This document shows positions 1 through 9,153 of a DNA stretch of 64,000 bases, one piece after another. The position numbers and the translations under genes were made by a program. Source of the DNA: Paenalcaligenes sp050487225 (GTDB lineage Bacteria > Pseudomonadota > Gammaproteobacteria > Burkholderiales > Burkholderiaceae_B); the NCBI RefSeq assembly GCF_050487225.1, contig NZ_JBKQGY010000006.1:1-64000 (forward strand). Direction: 5' to 3'. Below the pieces are notes generated by a model. That model did no database searches, was not told the origin of the DNA, and saw only the letters and a program-made list of their open reading frames with translations. Positions within the stretch are counted from its first letter, which is position 1. The number at the start of each line of letters is the position of its first letter.

Positions 1-132
<132 letters not shown>

Positions 133-217
133 AGCTTTTTTGTGGTTCTTTCGCTTGAACTGCTCTACAACACAGTAAGTTCTTCCAGCACTGTCACGCT
201 CCCTCTATCGAACAACC

Positions 218-252
218 ACAAAAAAACCCAACCGTTCAATAACGATTGGGTT
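218..252 (-). terminator. Rho-independent terminator of the sdh-gltA operon
   Basis: On the minus strand a 12-bp stem, AACCCAATCGTT with AACGGTTGGGTT (one G-T pair), closes a 4-base loop and is followed by seven T residues. It lies about 32 bases after the gltA stop codon, where the end of the operon is expected. Confidence 0.9.
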
Positions 253-283
253 CATTACTTCAGAACTGCTCTCTAATAAGCGA

Positions 284-1576
284 TTAGATATTGCGTTCTG
301 TTTCGCCTGTGTACAACTGGCGAGGACGACCAATTTTGTAGCTTGGATCGGAGATCATTTCATCCCACTGCGAGATCCAACCAACAGTACGTGCCAATGC
401 GAAGATGGCAGTAAACAATGGTGTAGGAATACCAATAGCGCGTTGTACGATACCGGAGTAGAAGTCTACGTTCGGGTACAGTTTACGCTCAACAAAGTAT
501 GGATCTTCCAGAGCAATACGCTCCAATTCCATTGCCAGTTTGAACAGAGGATCGTTTTCCAGACCCAAAGCAGCCAATACTTCTTTGCATGTTTCTTGCA
601 TCAACTTGGCGCGTGGATCGTAGTTTTTGTAAACACGGTGACCAAAGCCCATCAGACGCACGCCTGAGTTTTTGTCTTTGACCTTTTCCATGAATTCGCC
701 AACTTTCTCTACACCTCCATTGGCTTGCAACTCTTCCAGCATGTTCAAGCATGCTTCGTTAGCGCCACCGTGAGCAGGACCCCACAAGCAAGCTACACCA
801 GATGCAATCGCTGCAAATGGGTTAGTGCCTGAAGAACCGCACAGACGTACTGTGGAGGTAGAAGCGTTTTGCTCGTGCTCTGCATGCAGAATGAAGATAC
901 GATCCAATGCGCGCTCTACCACTTCGTTTACTTGGTAGTCGTCGCAAGGTGTACCGAACATCATGCGCAAGAAGTTACCGGTGTAGCTCAAGTCATTGCG
1001 TGGGTACATCAAAGGTTGACCCAATGTGTACTTATGCGCCATGGCTACCAGCGTTGGCATTTTCGCGATCAAACGGATAGCGGAAATACGACGGTGCTCA
1101 GGATTAGTGATGTCAGTGGAATCGTGATAGAAAGCCGACATGGCACCAACCAAACCGGTCAGAATAGCCATAGGGTGCGCATCACGACGGAAGCCATGCA
1201 GGAATGTCTGCATTTGCTCTTGAACCATCGTGTGGTGTGTCACCAGCCAGTCAAAATCAGTTTTCTGTTTTTCATCAGGCAATTCGCCATTCAGAATCAA
1301 ATAGCAAACATCTAAGAAGTTGCAGTTCTGAGCCAATTGCTCGATTGGGTAGCCGCGGTACATCAGCTTGCCCTGATCCCCATCGATGTAAGTGATCGCG
1401 GACTCACAAGAGGCCGTTGCCATAAAACCCGGATCATAGGTAAACATACCTGTAGAACCGTACAGTTTACGGATATCGATTACGTCAGGACCCACCGTCC
1501 CTTTGTATACGGGAAACTCTACCGAAGGACTTCCATCGGAAAACGATAGTGTCGCTTTCTTATCAGACAGTTGCAT
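284..1576 (-). CDS. gltA: Type II citrate synthase
   Basis: Citrate synthase condenses oxaloacetate and acetyl-CoA to citrate at the entry of the TCA cycle. The protein has about 430 residues, the usual length for the large hexameric proteobacterial type. Family motifs are present: WGPAHGGANEA and MGFGHRVYKNYDPRA with the two active-site histidines, and the NVDFYSG region carrying the catalytic aspartate. An upstream in-frame GTG at 1579 is possible, but the ATG at 1576 has better spacing from the GAGGAAG ribosome site. It is the last gene of sdhCDAB-sdhE-gltA, 19 bases after sdhE, and is followed by a strong terminator. A second citrate synthase-like gene at 7931 is assigned to prpC. Confidence 0.97.
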   Translation of the reverse strand: MQLSDKKATLSFSDGSPSVEFPVYKGTVGPDVIDIRKLYGSTGMFTYDPGFMATASCESAITYIDGDQGKLMYRGYPIEQLAQNCNFLDVCYLILNGELPDEKQKTDFDWLVTHHTMVQEQMQTFLHGFRRDAHPMAILTGLVGAMSAFYHDSTDITNPEHRRISAIRLIAKMPTLVAMAHKYTLGQPLMYPRNDLSYTGNFLRMMFGTPCDDYQVNEVVERALDRIFILHAEHEQNASTSTVRLCGSSGTNPFAAIASGVACLWGPAHGGANEACLNMLEELQANGGVEKVGEFMEKVKDKNSGVRLMGFGHRVYKNYDPRAKLMQETCKEVLAALGLENDPLFKLAMELERIALEDPYFVERKLYPNVDFYSGIVQRAIGIPTPLFTAIFALARTVGWISQWDEMISDPSYKIGRPRQLYTGETERNI

Positions 1577-1595
1577 CACATATCTTCCTCAAAAA

Positions 1596-1856
1596 TTACA
1601 GCTCACGAATCTGAGCTACCAAACGCCGAATATCGGTCGTGTCATACTGGCCCTCAACTTCTTTTCGGGCCAGTAAAACATCGAGTAATTCCGTGTCATC
1701 CATTTCAAACAGAAGCGTCAGAGCAGAAACGTCAACGTCAGTTAGGGTTTCTTCATAACGATCCAGAAACTTCGTCACCATCAAATCGTTTTCAAGCAAA
1801 CCTCGGCGTGCTCTCCAACGTAGGCGAGCTCGTTCTAACTGCGTTAACGTTCTCAT
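1596..1856 (-). CDS. sdhE: Succinate dehydrogenase flavinylation factor SdhE
   Basis: This is a small 86-residue protein of the SdhE/YgfY family, which helps attach FAD covalently to SdhA. The conserved N-terminal signature RWRARRGLLE (residues 13-22, RRG followed by a glutamate) is intact, and the rest is acidic and helical as expected. It sits between sdhB (9 bases upstream) and gltA (19 bases downstream), so it is almost certainly co-transcribed with the enzyme it matures. Confidence 0.93.
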   Translation of the reverse strand: MRTLTQLERARLRWRARRGLLENDLMVTKFLDRYEETLTDVDVSALTLLFEMDDTELLDVLLARKEVEGQYDTTDIRRLVAQIREL

Positions 1857-1865
1857 TTCTACTCC

Positions 1866-2582
1866 TTACACGCTGCGGCGAACCAGCATTTCTTTGATTT
1901 TGCCGATAGCTTGTGTTGGGTTCAGACCCTTAGGACATACGTCCGCACAATTCATAATGGTATGGCAACGGAACAAACGGTATGGATCTTCAAGGTTGTC
2001 CAGACGCTCAGCTGTTGCCTCATCACGAGAGTCGGCAATAAAGCGGTACGCCTGCAGCAACCCTGCTGGACCCACAAACTTATCAGGGTTCCACCAGAAC
2101 GATGGGCATGATGTAGAACAACACGCGCACAGAATACATTCGTAAACACCGTCGATCTCTTCACGAGCTCCTGGTGATTGCAGACGTTCTTTTTCTGGCG
2201 GTGGTGTTTCGTTGATCAAGTACGGCTTGATAGAGTGGTACTGATCAAAGAAGTTAGTCATGTCCACGATCAGATCCCGAATGACTGGCAAGCCAGGCAG
2301 TGGGCGCAGAACAATAGGTTGTTTCAAATCGTTCAAGTTAGTTGTACAGGCCAAACCATTCTTGCCGTTGATGTTCATGGCATCAGAGCCACAAACGCCT
2401 TCACGGCAAGAACGACGAATAGCCAAGCTGTCGTCCACATCGTTTTTGATGCGAACAATAGCGTCCAACAACATCTTGTCGGTAGGCTGGAGGGTAACCT
2501 CCAGCTTTTGCATGTAGGGGCGCTCGTCCTTGTCAGGATCGTAGCGATAAATTTCGAATTTGATAGTCCGTGTTTTACTCAT
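1866..2582 (-). CDS. sdhB: Succinate dehydrogenase iron-sulfur subunit
   Basis: SdhB carries electrons from the SdhA flavin through [2Fe-2S], [4Fe-4S] and [3Fe-4S] clusters to the membrane quinone site. The 238-residue length is normal. The N-terminal ferredoxin-like part has C59, C64, an Asp at 67 and C79, so the third ligand position is Asp as in E. coli. The C-terminal part carries CILCACCSTSCP and the CHTIMNCADVCPKG cluster motifs. It follows sdhA by 13 bases in the operon. Confidence 0.97.
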   Translation of the reverse strand: MSKTRTIKFEIYRYDPDKDERPYMQKLEVTLQPTDKMLLDAIVRIKNDVDDSLAIRRSCREGVCGSDAMNINGKNGLACTTNLNDLKQPIVLRPLPGLPVIRDLIVDMTNFFDQYHSIKPYLINETPPPEKERLQSPGAREEIDGVYECILCACCSTSCPSFWWNPDKFVGPAGLLQAYRFIADSRDEATAERLDNLEDPYRLFRCHTIMNCADVCPKGLNPTQAIGKIKEMLVRRSV

Positions 2583-2595
2583 GACAGCGTCCTGA

Positions 2596-4371
2596 TTAGA
2601 AGGTACGTGGCTTAGGCGGAATAGTTTCGGCCGTTAGGGGTTTCATCTGAACAGGTTTGTAGTCCAGACGGCTGCCATCGGCATACCACAAGGTATGGCG
2701 CAACCAGTTCTCGTCATCGCGCTCAGGGAAGTCGTTCAGTGCGTGAGCACCACGGCTTTCTGTGCGGTTGGCAGCAGAACGAGTTGTGGCACGAGCCACT
2801 TCAATCATGTTGGACACTTCCAGCGCTTCAATACGTGCTGTATTGAATACTTTGGATTTATCCTTAAAGTAAATATCGTTAACTTCTGGCACCAGCTCTT
2901 CGATCATGCGCTCGCCTTCTTTCAGCAAGTCCATAGTACGGAACACGCCGCAGTGTGCTTGCATGATGGTACGCATTTTGCCAGCCACGTCTTGAGCTTT
3001 CTCACCGGATGTACGGCTTTCCAAGTGCTCAACACGTGCCACAGAGTAATCGATAGCGGATTCTGGAATCTCTTGGTGGCTGTGCTCTTTCTCTGGGTGG
3101 GAATCCACAATGTGGTTACCCGCCGCACGACCAAATACGATCAGATCCAGCAAGGAGTTAGTACCCAAACGGTTAGCACCGTGTACGGACGTTGCTGCAC
3201 ACTCTCCTACTGCGTACAAACCGTTAACCACGTTGGTCTCGCCATTTTTGTAATCAATAACTTGGCCATAGTAGTTAGTAGGAATACCGCCCATCTGATA
3301 GTGAATGGTAGGCACAACAGGGATTGGATCTTTGATGGGGTCAACGTTCGCAAATTTGATAGAAATTTCGCGAATGGATGGCAGACGTTTTTTGATCACG
3401 TCTTCGCCCAGGTGATCCAGTTTCAGAACCACGTAGCTACCATCACCACAACCACGACCTTCTTTGATCTCTTGGTCCATAGAACGGGACACGAAGTCAC
3501 GTGGGGCCAAGTCTTTCAGGTTAGGTGCGTAACGTTCCATGAAGCGCTCGCCGTCTTTATTCAGCAAGATACCGCCTTCACCACGTACACCTTCAGTGAT
3601 CAGCACGCCAGCGCCAGCCACGCCAGTTGGGTGGAATTGCCAGAACTCCATGTCTTCCAGAGCCAGACCTGCACGAGCGGCCATACCCAGACCGTCACCA
3701 GTGTTGATGAAGGCGTTAGTAGAAGCCCCCCAGATACGACCAGCACCACCAGTTGCCAATACAGTACGTTTGGCTTCCAGTACGAAGATCTGACCAGTTT
3801 CCATTTCTAGAGCAGTAACACCCAGCACATCGCCGGCTTCGTTACGCAACAGGTCTAGAGCCATCCACTCAACAAAGAAGTTGGTGCGGGAAGCTACGTT
3901 TTGTTGGTACAGCGTGTGCAACATCGCGTGGCCAGTACGGTCAGCAGCGGCACAGGCACGTTGTACAGGTTTCTCACCGAAGTTCGCAGTGTGACCACCG
4001 AAAGGACGCTGGTAAATAGTACCGTTAGCGTTACGGTCAAATGGCATACCAAAGTGTTCTAGCTCGTATACAGCATTAGGCGCTTCACGGCACATGAACT
4101 CAATCGCATCTTGGTCACCCAGCCAGTCCGAACCTTTAACGGTATCGTACATGTGCCATTGCCAATGATCTTCGCTCATGTTACCCAGCGAGGCACTTAC
4201 CCCACCTTGAGCAGCCACAGTATGGGAGCGTGTTGGGAAAACCTTAGACAACACAGCCACGGACAGACCGGCACGAGCCAGCTGCAACGAACAACGCATG
4301 CCAGCACCGCCGGCACCTACCACCACCACATCGAACTGGCGGCGAGGTAATGATTTATGAATAGCAGCCAC
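2596..4371 (-). CDS. sdhA: Succinate dehydrogenase flavoprotein subunit
   Basis: This catalytic subunit oxidises succinate to fumarate in complex II, on the cytoplasmic side of the inner membrane. The 591 residues begin with an FAD-binding Rossmann motif (VVVVGAGGAG, from residue 15). His50 within RSHTVAAQGG is the expected covalent FAD attachment site. The HPTG and TEGVRGEGG active-site segments are present. It lies 3 bases after sdhD. Long open frames antisense to this gene are a by-product of its codon use. Confidence 0.98.
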   Translation of the reverse strand: MAAIHKSLPRRQFDVVVVGAGGAGMRCSLQLARAGLSVAVLSKVFPTRSHTVAAQGGVSASLGNMSEDHWQWHMYDTVKGSDWLGDQDAIEFMCREAPNAVYELEHFGMPFDRNANGTIYQRPFGGHTANFGEKPVQRACAAADRTGHAMLHTLYQQNVASRTNFFVEWMALDLLRNEAGDVLGVTALEMETGQIFVLEAKRTVLATGGAGRIWGASTNAFINTGDGLGMAARAGLALEDMEFWQFHPTGVAGAGVLITEGVRGEGGILLNKDGERFMERYAPNLKDLAPRDFVSRSMDQEIKEGRGCGDGSYVVLKLDHLGEDVIKKRLPSIREISIKFANVDPIKDPIPVVPTIHYQMGGIPTNYYGQVIDYKNGETNVVNGLYAVGECAATSVHGANRLGTNSLLDLIVFGRAAGNHIVDSHPEKEHSHQEIPESAIDYSVARVEHLESRTSGEKAQDVAGKMRTIMQAHCGVFRTMDLLKEGERMIEELVPEVNDIYFKDKSKVFNTARIEALEVSNMIEVARATTRSAANRTESRGAHALNDFPERDDENWLRHTLWYADGSRLDYKPVQMKPLTAETIPPKPRTF

Positions 4372-4374
4372 GGC

Positions 4375-4764
4375 TTACAGGCTCCAGATAATTTGTGCAA
4401 AGAAAATGATGGATGCTAGCAACCACAAAATGGTCAGGACTTGCAAAGTCAAACGCAAGCCAGTGGGCTTAACGTAATCCATCCAGATGTCACGTACGCC
4501 AATCCAAGCGTGCCATGCCAGAGACATGAAGAACAGGCTTGATAGCAATTGACCCAAAGGCAGTCCACCTACCTTGAATGCAAACAGGCTACGCCAGGAC
4601 TGGTAATCCAAAGGCATGTTTACCAACAGACCTACCAAAAACACCAGGGTATAGATAATCATGATCACAGCGGTGACGCGCTGGATGATGAAATCGAATG
4701 TCCCGTAGTGGGCGCCCACTACCAGACGATGTTGCCCAACTCGTTCTGGACTCGCCATTACCAT
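4375..4764 (-). CDS. sdhD: Succinate dehydrogenase membrane anchor subunit SdhD
   Basis: This is a 129-residue small membrane anchor with three predicted membrane segments (around residues 25-50, 65-90 and 100-128). It helps bind heme b and ubiquinone, and the segment WHAWIGVRDIWMDYVKP is typical of the family. Its start overlaps the sdhC stop in the string ATGGTAATGG. Translation may begin at either ATG, 4764 or 4758, and both imply translational coupling with sdhC. Confidence 0.92.
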   Translation of the reverse strand: MVMASPERVGQHRLVVGAHYGTFDFIIQRVTAVIMIIYTLVFLVGLLVNMPLDYQSWRSLFAFKVGGLPLGQLLSSLFFMSLAWHAWIGVRDIWMDYVKPTGLRLTLQVLTILWLLASIIFFAQIIWSL

Positions 4765-5171
4765 GCTCCAAACAGTTTCAAACCGAACACAACCGTCAAA
4801 GCAAGGCTGACGATGATGACAGACGCAGCCGTTTTACAGGCGCTATATTTATCTATACCTTTGCCCAGATCCAGTGCCAAGTAACGAATACCAGCACAGA
4901 AGTGATGCAAGTAGCCCCAGATCAACACCAGCAATACTAGTTTGAACAGTGGGTGACCTACGTAGGCGCCGATCTGGTTGAACCCTGCTTCGGAACCCAA
5001 GCTTGCTGCCAACAAAGGCAACAGAACTACAGGTAGGCTCAAGAACAACAGAGCGCCGCTAATGCGGTGCAGAATGGAGGTTTTGGCCGCCAACGGTAAG
5101 CGGTATGACAATATCTGCGGTATGCCGATATTGCGATACTCCGGACGCGGTTTGGATGCGGTATCAGACAT
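4758..5171 (-). CDS. sdhC: Succinate dehydrogenase cytochrome b556 subunit SdhC
   Basis: This is the first gene of the sdhCDAB-sdhE-gltA operon and encodes the other membrane anchor (137 residues, three hydrophobic segments). The family signatures YRLP near residues 23-26, SILHRISG and HHFCAGIRYLALDLGKG (quinone site and heme ligand region) are intact. The upstream 106-base gap holds a perfect TATAAT box, so the operon promoter is probably there. Confidence 0.95.
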   Translation of the reverse strand: MSDTASKPRPEYRNIGIPQILSYRLPLAAKTSILHRISGALLFLSLPVVLLPLLAASLGSEAGFNQIGAYVGHPLFKLVLLVLIWGYLHHFCAGIRYLALDLGKGIDKYSACKTAASVIIVSLALTVVFGLKLFGAW

Positions 5172-5214
5172 TATGGCCTCTATAAAAACAAAATGAGTGC
5201 ATCGTTACGTGAAG

Positions 5215-5220
5215 ATTATA
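5215..5220 (-). promoter_or_regulatory. Candidate -10 box of the sdhC operon promoter
   Basis: A perfect TATAAT on the minus strand lies 44 bases upstream of the sdhC ATG. No good -35 hexamer sits at normal spacing, which would fit an activator-dependent promoter. The GntR palindrome found at mdh and acnB is not present in this gap. Confidence 0.45.
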
Positions 5221-5277
5221 GTTTTAGTATTTTCGCCTATTTACTTCGCAAAGCGCCAGACTTGACGCAAACAAAGA

Positions 5278-6051
5278 TCAATTCAGCAAGTTTCGGTAGT
5301 GGAATCGGTCCGTTATATACAACCCTCTACGTACTTCCATAGGACGGTCACCATAGGTATAGGCTACCCGTTCGACTTGCAACAGAGGGGATCCCTCTGT
5401 TACGCCCAGGTGCTCAGCGGCCTCTGCACTGGCAGCCACTGCTCGTATAGATTCGTCGGCGCGCACCATGCTGACGCCAAAACCACTCTCGAACCACGCA
5501 TACATGGGGCGTTTATTCGCCGCCACACTCTCGGCAGTCACACCTTTAAATGCAGACCCTGGCAGCCAGATGTCATCCAAAATGGTTGGTGTACCGTCAA
5601 AAGACAAGACGCGTCGCACGTTAACGACCACATCGGCCGTACGTAACCCCAAGAGCACTGCGATATCGGCAGGCGCTTTAATACGCGAGCAGCCCAAAAT
5701 AACGCTGCTGGTTGCAGGCTGGTGCCCGTCGTCGGGGGTCAAACGCAGAAAACGGTAACGTACTTTGGCTTCGTGGTGAGTGGACACAAAGGTGCCCTTA
5801 CCTTGACGGCGTATCAACAGGTTGTCGGCCGCCAGTTCATCAATCGCCTTACGTACTGTGCCTTGGCTGACCTGATAACGAGCCGCCAAATCGAACTCAC
5901 TGGGAATAGCCTCACCGGGCTTCCACTCACCTCTATCAAGACTTTGTAATAACAAAGCCTTGATCTGCTGGTATAACGGACTATATGCCGCACTGGCAGC
6001 ATTTCGTTCCGACACCAACAAGCGTTCGGGTGTAGCAATGGGATCTGTCAT
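5278..6051 (-). CDS. GntR family regulator, HutC type (winged helix plus UTRA), probable TCA regulator
   Basis: This 257-residue regulator has an N-terminal winged-helix GntR domain (about residues 24-90, including GEAIPSEFDLAARYQVSQGT and IRRQGKGTFV). A UTRA effector-binding domain follows (about 105-250), ending in the typical ERVAYTYGDRPMEVRRGLY segment. UTRA proteins of this class usually sense small metabolites, and the ligand here is unknown. It lies between sdhC and the divergent mdh. A palindrome in its own promoter region is repeated before acnB, so it probably controls mdh, acnB and itself (inference). Confidence 0.9.
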   Translation of the reverse strand: MTDPIATPERLLVSERNAASAAYSPLYQQIKALLLQSLDRGEWKPGEAIPSEFDLAARYQVSQGTVRKAIDELAADNLLIRRQGKGTFVSTHHEAKVRYRFLRLTPDDGHQPATSSVILGCSRIKAPADIAVLLGLRTADVVVNVRRVLSFDGTPTILDDIWLPGSAFKGVTAESVAANKRPMYAWFESGFGVSMVRADESIRAVAASAEAAEHLGVTEGSPLLQVERVAYTYGDRPMEVRRGLYITDRFHYRNLLN

Positions 6052-6151
6052 AAGCCTGCTAGCCGGTTACTTGAAAAGTTAGCGACCGCGCACAAGAATT
6101 TAAACTGATCATATTTTCGCACGCTATACCGAATCTGTCTAACACTCTTCT

Positions 6152-6165
6152 GTCTTATATAAGAT
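6152..6165. promoter_or_regulatory. Putative GntR operator between gntR and mdh
   Basis: TCTTATATAAGA is a perfect 12-base palindrome at 6153-6164, preceded by G and followed by T. It is followed directly by a second TATAAGA half-site. The 13-base string GTCTTATATAAGA recurs in front of acnB. The pattern fits the GT...TA...AC symmetry known for HutC-type operators. It lies in the divergent gntR/mdh promoter region, about 10 bases upstream of a TTGACT -35 candidate. Confidence 0.65.
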
Positions 6166-6174
6166 ATAAGAGAT

Positions 6175-6203
6175 TTGACTAGCCCCCCATTTTGGTCTAG
6201 TGT
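6175..6203 (+). promoter_or_regulatory. Candidate mdh promoter
   Basis: A TTGACT -35 box (6175-6180) and a weak TAGTGT -10 box (6198-6203) are 17 bases apart. The putative operator palindrome lies just upstream. The -10 match is poor, so the assignment is tentative. Confidence 0.4.
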
Positions 6204-6332
6204 TCGCACCATGAAGTCTCTGTTCTGAGCCACATCAAAAATCACATGCATTTTTAGGTTTCAGCAGAGCAAACTGGCAGTACACTAGTTTCCAAGCACA
6301 CTGTTTTTCCAACCCAACTGGAGTCAACTCTC

Positions 6333-7322
6333 ATGTCCAAACCCGCAATGCGCGTTGCCGTTACCGGCGCCGCAGGCCAGATCGGTTACGCACTACTGTT
6401 CCGCATCGCTTCAGGCGAAATGCTGGGCAAAGACCAACCCGTTATTCTGCAATTGCTGGAAATCCCAGACGAAAAAGCTCAGAAAGCCCTGCAAGGCGTC
6501 ATGATGGAGCTGGACGACTGCGCATTCCCTCTGTTGCAAAGCATGACTGCTCACAGCGACCCACGTACTGCATTCAAAGATGCTGACGTTGCTCTGCTGG
6601 TTGGCGCTCGTCCTCGTGGCCCAGGCATGGAGCGTAAAGATCTGCTGAGCGTGAACGCTAAGATCTTCACCGAGCAAGGCCGTGCACTGAACGATGTGGC
6701 TAGCCGCAATGTCAAAGTATTGGTTGTAGGTAACCCTGCTAACACCAACGCTTACATCGCTATGAAATCCGCACCTGATCTGCCAGCGAAAAACTTCACA
6801 GCTATGCTGCGCCTGGATCACAACCGTGCGTTGTCTCAATTGGCTCAGAAAGCCAACATCGCTGTTGCTGATATCGAGAACCTGATTGTGTGGGGCAACC
6901 ACTCCCCAACCATGTACCCAGATATCCGCTTTGCTACCGTTAACGGCGCATCGCTGGAACAGAAAATCAACGACCAAGAATGGAACCGTGACACCTTTAT
7001 CCCTAAAGTGGGTAAACGTGGCGCCGCCATTATTGAAGCGCGTGGCCTGTCCTCCGCTGCTTCCGCTGCTAACGCTGCCATCGACCACGTACGCGACTGG
7101 GTACTGGGCAGCAATGGCAAATGGGTAACAATGGGTGTACCTTCCGATGGTTCCTACGGTATTCCTGAAGGCATCATCTACGGTGTACCAGTGACAACAG
7201 CAAACGGCGAATACACACGTGTTGCCGGCTTGGAAATCGATGCATTCTCTCGTGAACGCATGGACTTCACTCTAAACGAGTTGCTGGAAGAGCGCGACGG
7301 CGTGAAAGACTTACTGGCGTAA
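6333..7322 (+). CDS. mdh: Malate dehydrogenase
   Basis: This enzyme interconverts malate and oxaloacetate with NAD. The 329-residue protein is of the cytosolic-like MDH type found in many betaproteobacteria. It has the NAD-binding VTGAAGQIGYALLFRIA segment (residues 9-25), the LDHNRA substrate-loop arginine region and the catalytic histidine in IWGNHSPTMYPD. A GGAG ribosome site lies 9 bases before the ATG. It is monocistronic, with a strong terminator straight after it, and is divergent from the gntR regulator. Confidence 0.97.
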   Translation: MSKPAMRVAVTGAAGQIGYALLFRIASGEMLGKDQPVILQLLEIPDEKAQKALQGVMMELDDCAFPLLQSMTAHSDPRTAFKDADVALLVGARPRGPGMERKDLLSVNAKIFTEQGRALNDVASRNVKVLVVGNPANTNAYIAMKSAPDLPAKNFTAMLRLDHNRALSQLAQKANIAVADIENLIVWGNHSPTMYPDIRFATVNGASLEQKINDQEWNRDTFIPKVGKRGAAIIEARGLSSAASAANAAIDHVRDWVLGSNGKWVTMGVPSDGSYGIPEGIIYGVPVTTANGEYTRVAGLEIDAFSRERMDFTLNELLEERDGVKDLLA

Positions 7323-7330
7323 GACTTTAG

Positions 7331-7363
7331 AACAAGGCCTGCTATATGCAGGCCTTGTTTTTA
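7331..7363 (+). terminator. Terminator of mdh
   Basis: AACAAGGCCTGC and GCAGGCCTTGTT form a perfect 12-bp stem around a TATAT loop, followed by T residues. It begins 9 bases after the mdh stop codon. Confidence 0.92.
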
Positions 7364-7452
7364 TGTATGCTAGCTACACCAGCCACTCTTTTCTCTACCC
7401 CACCGCAACAGGATTACCAGCACTCGTTTAGAAACATTTTCCGGAGAAGTTC

Positions 7453-7692
7453 ATGAACACCCTCGCTTCTACTGGCCCGCTGTTTCGCCGCCCCTGCAGC
7501 AACAACATTTCATCGCACTCCCCGGCTACTTCTAGCCCCCTTGCCGCATCTCGCGCATACCACTCTCCTCTCACCTGCCTCATCTTGTCTGCCAGCAGGT
7601 TTCTAGATTCTGAATTTTCAGCCCCTCAACCACGTATTGCACTCGGCACTCATCGCCTGGGCAACGCCGTAACACGCCCCAGCCTTACGTAG
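7453..7692 (+). CDS. Small ORF of unknown function (79 aa)
   Basis: I do not recognise this product. It is rich in Ser, Pro, Ala and Leu, with no clear membrane segment or motif. Support for its being real is a good ribosome site (CCGGAGAAG, ending 5 bases before the ATG) and its place in an otherwise empty 600-base gap between mdh and prpC. An inverted repeat follows the stop at 7695-7737. It could be a remnant of a decayed gene or a spurious frame. Confidence 0.3.
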   Translation: MNTLASTGPLFRRPCSNNISSHSPATSSPLAASRAYHSPLTCLILSASRFLDSEFSAPQPRIALGTHRLGNAVTRPSLT

Positions 7693-7694
7693 CA

Positions 7695-7737
7695 ACACGC
7701 ATGATGCATGGGCACAGCCCATATTCATTACGCGTGT
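7695..7737. repeat. Imperfect inverted repeat in the mdh-prpC gap
   Basis: The inner arms ATGGGC and GCCCAT (3-base loop) and the outer arms ACACGC and GCGTGT form one long imperfect hairpin with a small bulge. No T run follows, so it is not a typical intrinsic terminator. The rest of the gap, 7364-7452 and 7738-7930, shows nothing else I can support. Confidence 0.5.
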
Positions 7738-7930
7738 AAGGCGCACTAGGGTTTTGCAGCCATCCCTATCTTTTCTTGCGCCAAAAGCCTCTGCTGCCGT
7801 TTACACCTATCACGGCACCAGAACACGACAACCAACCTTATGCACAACATGAGGCTTTGACTCGCGTATAGGCAATCACACCTTTGAATGTCCACGTTAC
7901 AACAACCAAGCAGTTCAAAAGGAGACAAAC

Positions 7931-9136
7931 ATGGCAACAACACGACGCACCGCATCCAAAAGATCAGCAAAAGCGACGGAGCCCACCACAACGGCAGCAC
8001 CTCCTCCAAAACCCAAAAAGTCGGTTGCTCTATCCGGCATTGTTGCCGGCGACACGGCACTTTGCACGGTAGGCCGTAGCGGTAATGATTTGCACTATAG
8101 GGGCTACGACATTTTGGATATCGCACACACCTGCGAGTTCGAAGAGATTGCCCACCTACTGATTCACGGCAAGCTCCCTACACGACCTGAGCTTAAGGCC
8201 TACAAAGACAAACTGCGTCGCTTGCGAGGGTTACCCGCCGCGCTAGTTGCCGTACTGGAGACCCTCCCCCCTGCGAGTCACCCTATGGATGTGATGCGCA
8301 CGGCGGTCTCGGTATTAGGGTGTGTATTACCCGAAAAAGATGACCACAACCTGCCAGACGCCCGCGATATTGCTGATCACCTTATCGCCAATCTAGGCTC
8401 TGCCCTGCTCTACTGGTATCACTTTAGTCATAACGGTTGCTCCATCACTCTACAGACCGATGACGACAGCATAGGCGGACACTTTCTGCATTTACTGCAC
8501 GGCCAAAAACCCTCAGACGATTGGGTACGCGCCATGCACACCTCGCTGATTTTGTATGCCGAGCATGAATTTAATGCCTCCACCTTCACCAGCCGTGTGA
8601 TTGCCAGCACTGGTTCAGACATGTATTCCGCCATTACTGGCGCTATTGGTGCGCTGCGCGGCCCCAAACATGGTGGCGCGAACGAGGTGGCTTTTGAAAT
8701 TCAGAAACGCTATAGCAACCCCGACGACGCAGAGGCCGATATACGCAGGCGCGTAGAAAACAAAGAGGTGATTATTGGTTTTGGCCACCCGGTGTACACC
8801 ATTGCCGACCCACGCAACCAAATCATCAAAGAAGTGGCGTACAAGCTATCCAAAAAGCAAAGCAGCACAAAAATGTATGACATTGCAGAACGCTTAGAAA
8901 CGGTGATGTGGGATGCCAAAAAGATGTTCCCCAATCTGGATTGGTTTTCGGCTGTGTCCTACCACATGATGGGTGTACCCACTGCTATGTTCACCCCATT
9001 ATTCGTACTGGCCCGCACCGCCGGATGGGCTGCGCACATTATTGAACAGCGCATCGATAACAAAATCATTCGCCCTACGGCCAACTATGTGGGCCCCGAA
9101 GACTTGAAATTCGTCCCCATTAACCGTCGCACCTAA
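7931..9136 (+). CDS. prpC: 2-methylcitrate synthase (citrate synthase family)
   Basis: This enzyme condenses propionyl-CoA with oxaloacetate to 2-methylcitrate in the methylcitrate cycle. The citrate synthase fold is evident from LCTVGRSGNDLHYRGYDI, GPKHGGANEVAFEI, IIGFGHPVYTIADPRN and the NLDWFSAVSYHMMGVPT active-site region. The HPVYTxxDPR form and the adjacent prpD favour PrpC over a second GltA. An N-terminal extension of about 30 residues is Lys-, Thr-, Ala- and Pro-rich and probably disordered. AGGAG lies 7 bases before the ATG. It is followed by prpD after 17 bases. No prpB is present in this window. Confidence 0.92.
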   Translation: MATTRRTASKRSAKATEPTTTAAPPPKPKKSVALSGIVAGDTALCTVGRSGNDLHYRGYDILDIAHTCEFEEIAHLLIHGKLPTRPELKAYKDKLRRLRGLPAALVAVLETLPPASHPMDVMRTAVSVLGCVLPEKDDHNLPDARDIADHLIANLGSALLYWYHFSHNGCSITLQTDDDSIGGHFLHLLHGQKPSDDWVRAMHTSLILYAEHEFNASTFTSRVIASTGSDMYSAITGAIGALRGPKHGGANEVAFEIQKRYSNPDDAEADIRRRVENKEVIIGFGHPVYTIADPRNQIIKEVAYKLSKKQSSTKMYDIAERLETVMWDAKKMFPNLDWFSAVSYHMMGVPTAMFTPLFVLARTAGWAAHIIEQRIDNKIIRPTANYVGPEDLKFVPINRRT

Positions 9137-9153
9137 CTCTGGAGCCGCTTGTT

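Noticed and set aside
2695..3810. 371-codon frame antisense to sdhA
   Set aside because: It lies wholly inside a confidently identified gene, encodes a His- and Cys-rich sequence without family features, and is a codon-bias shadow.
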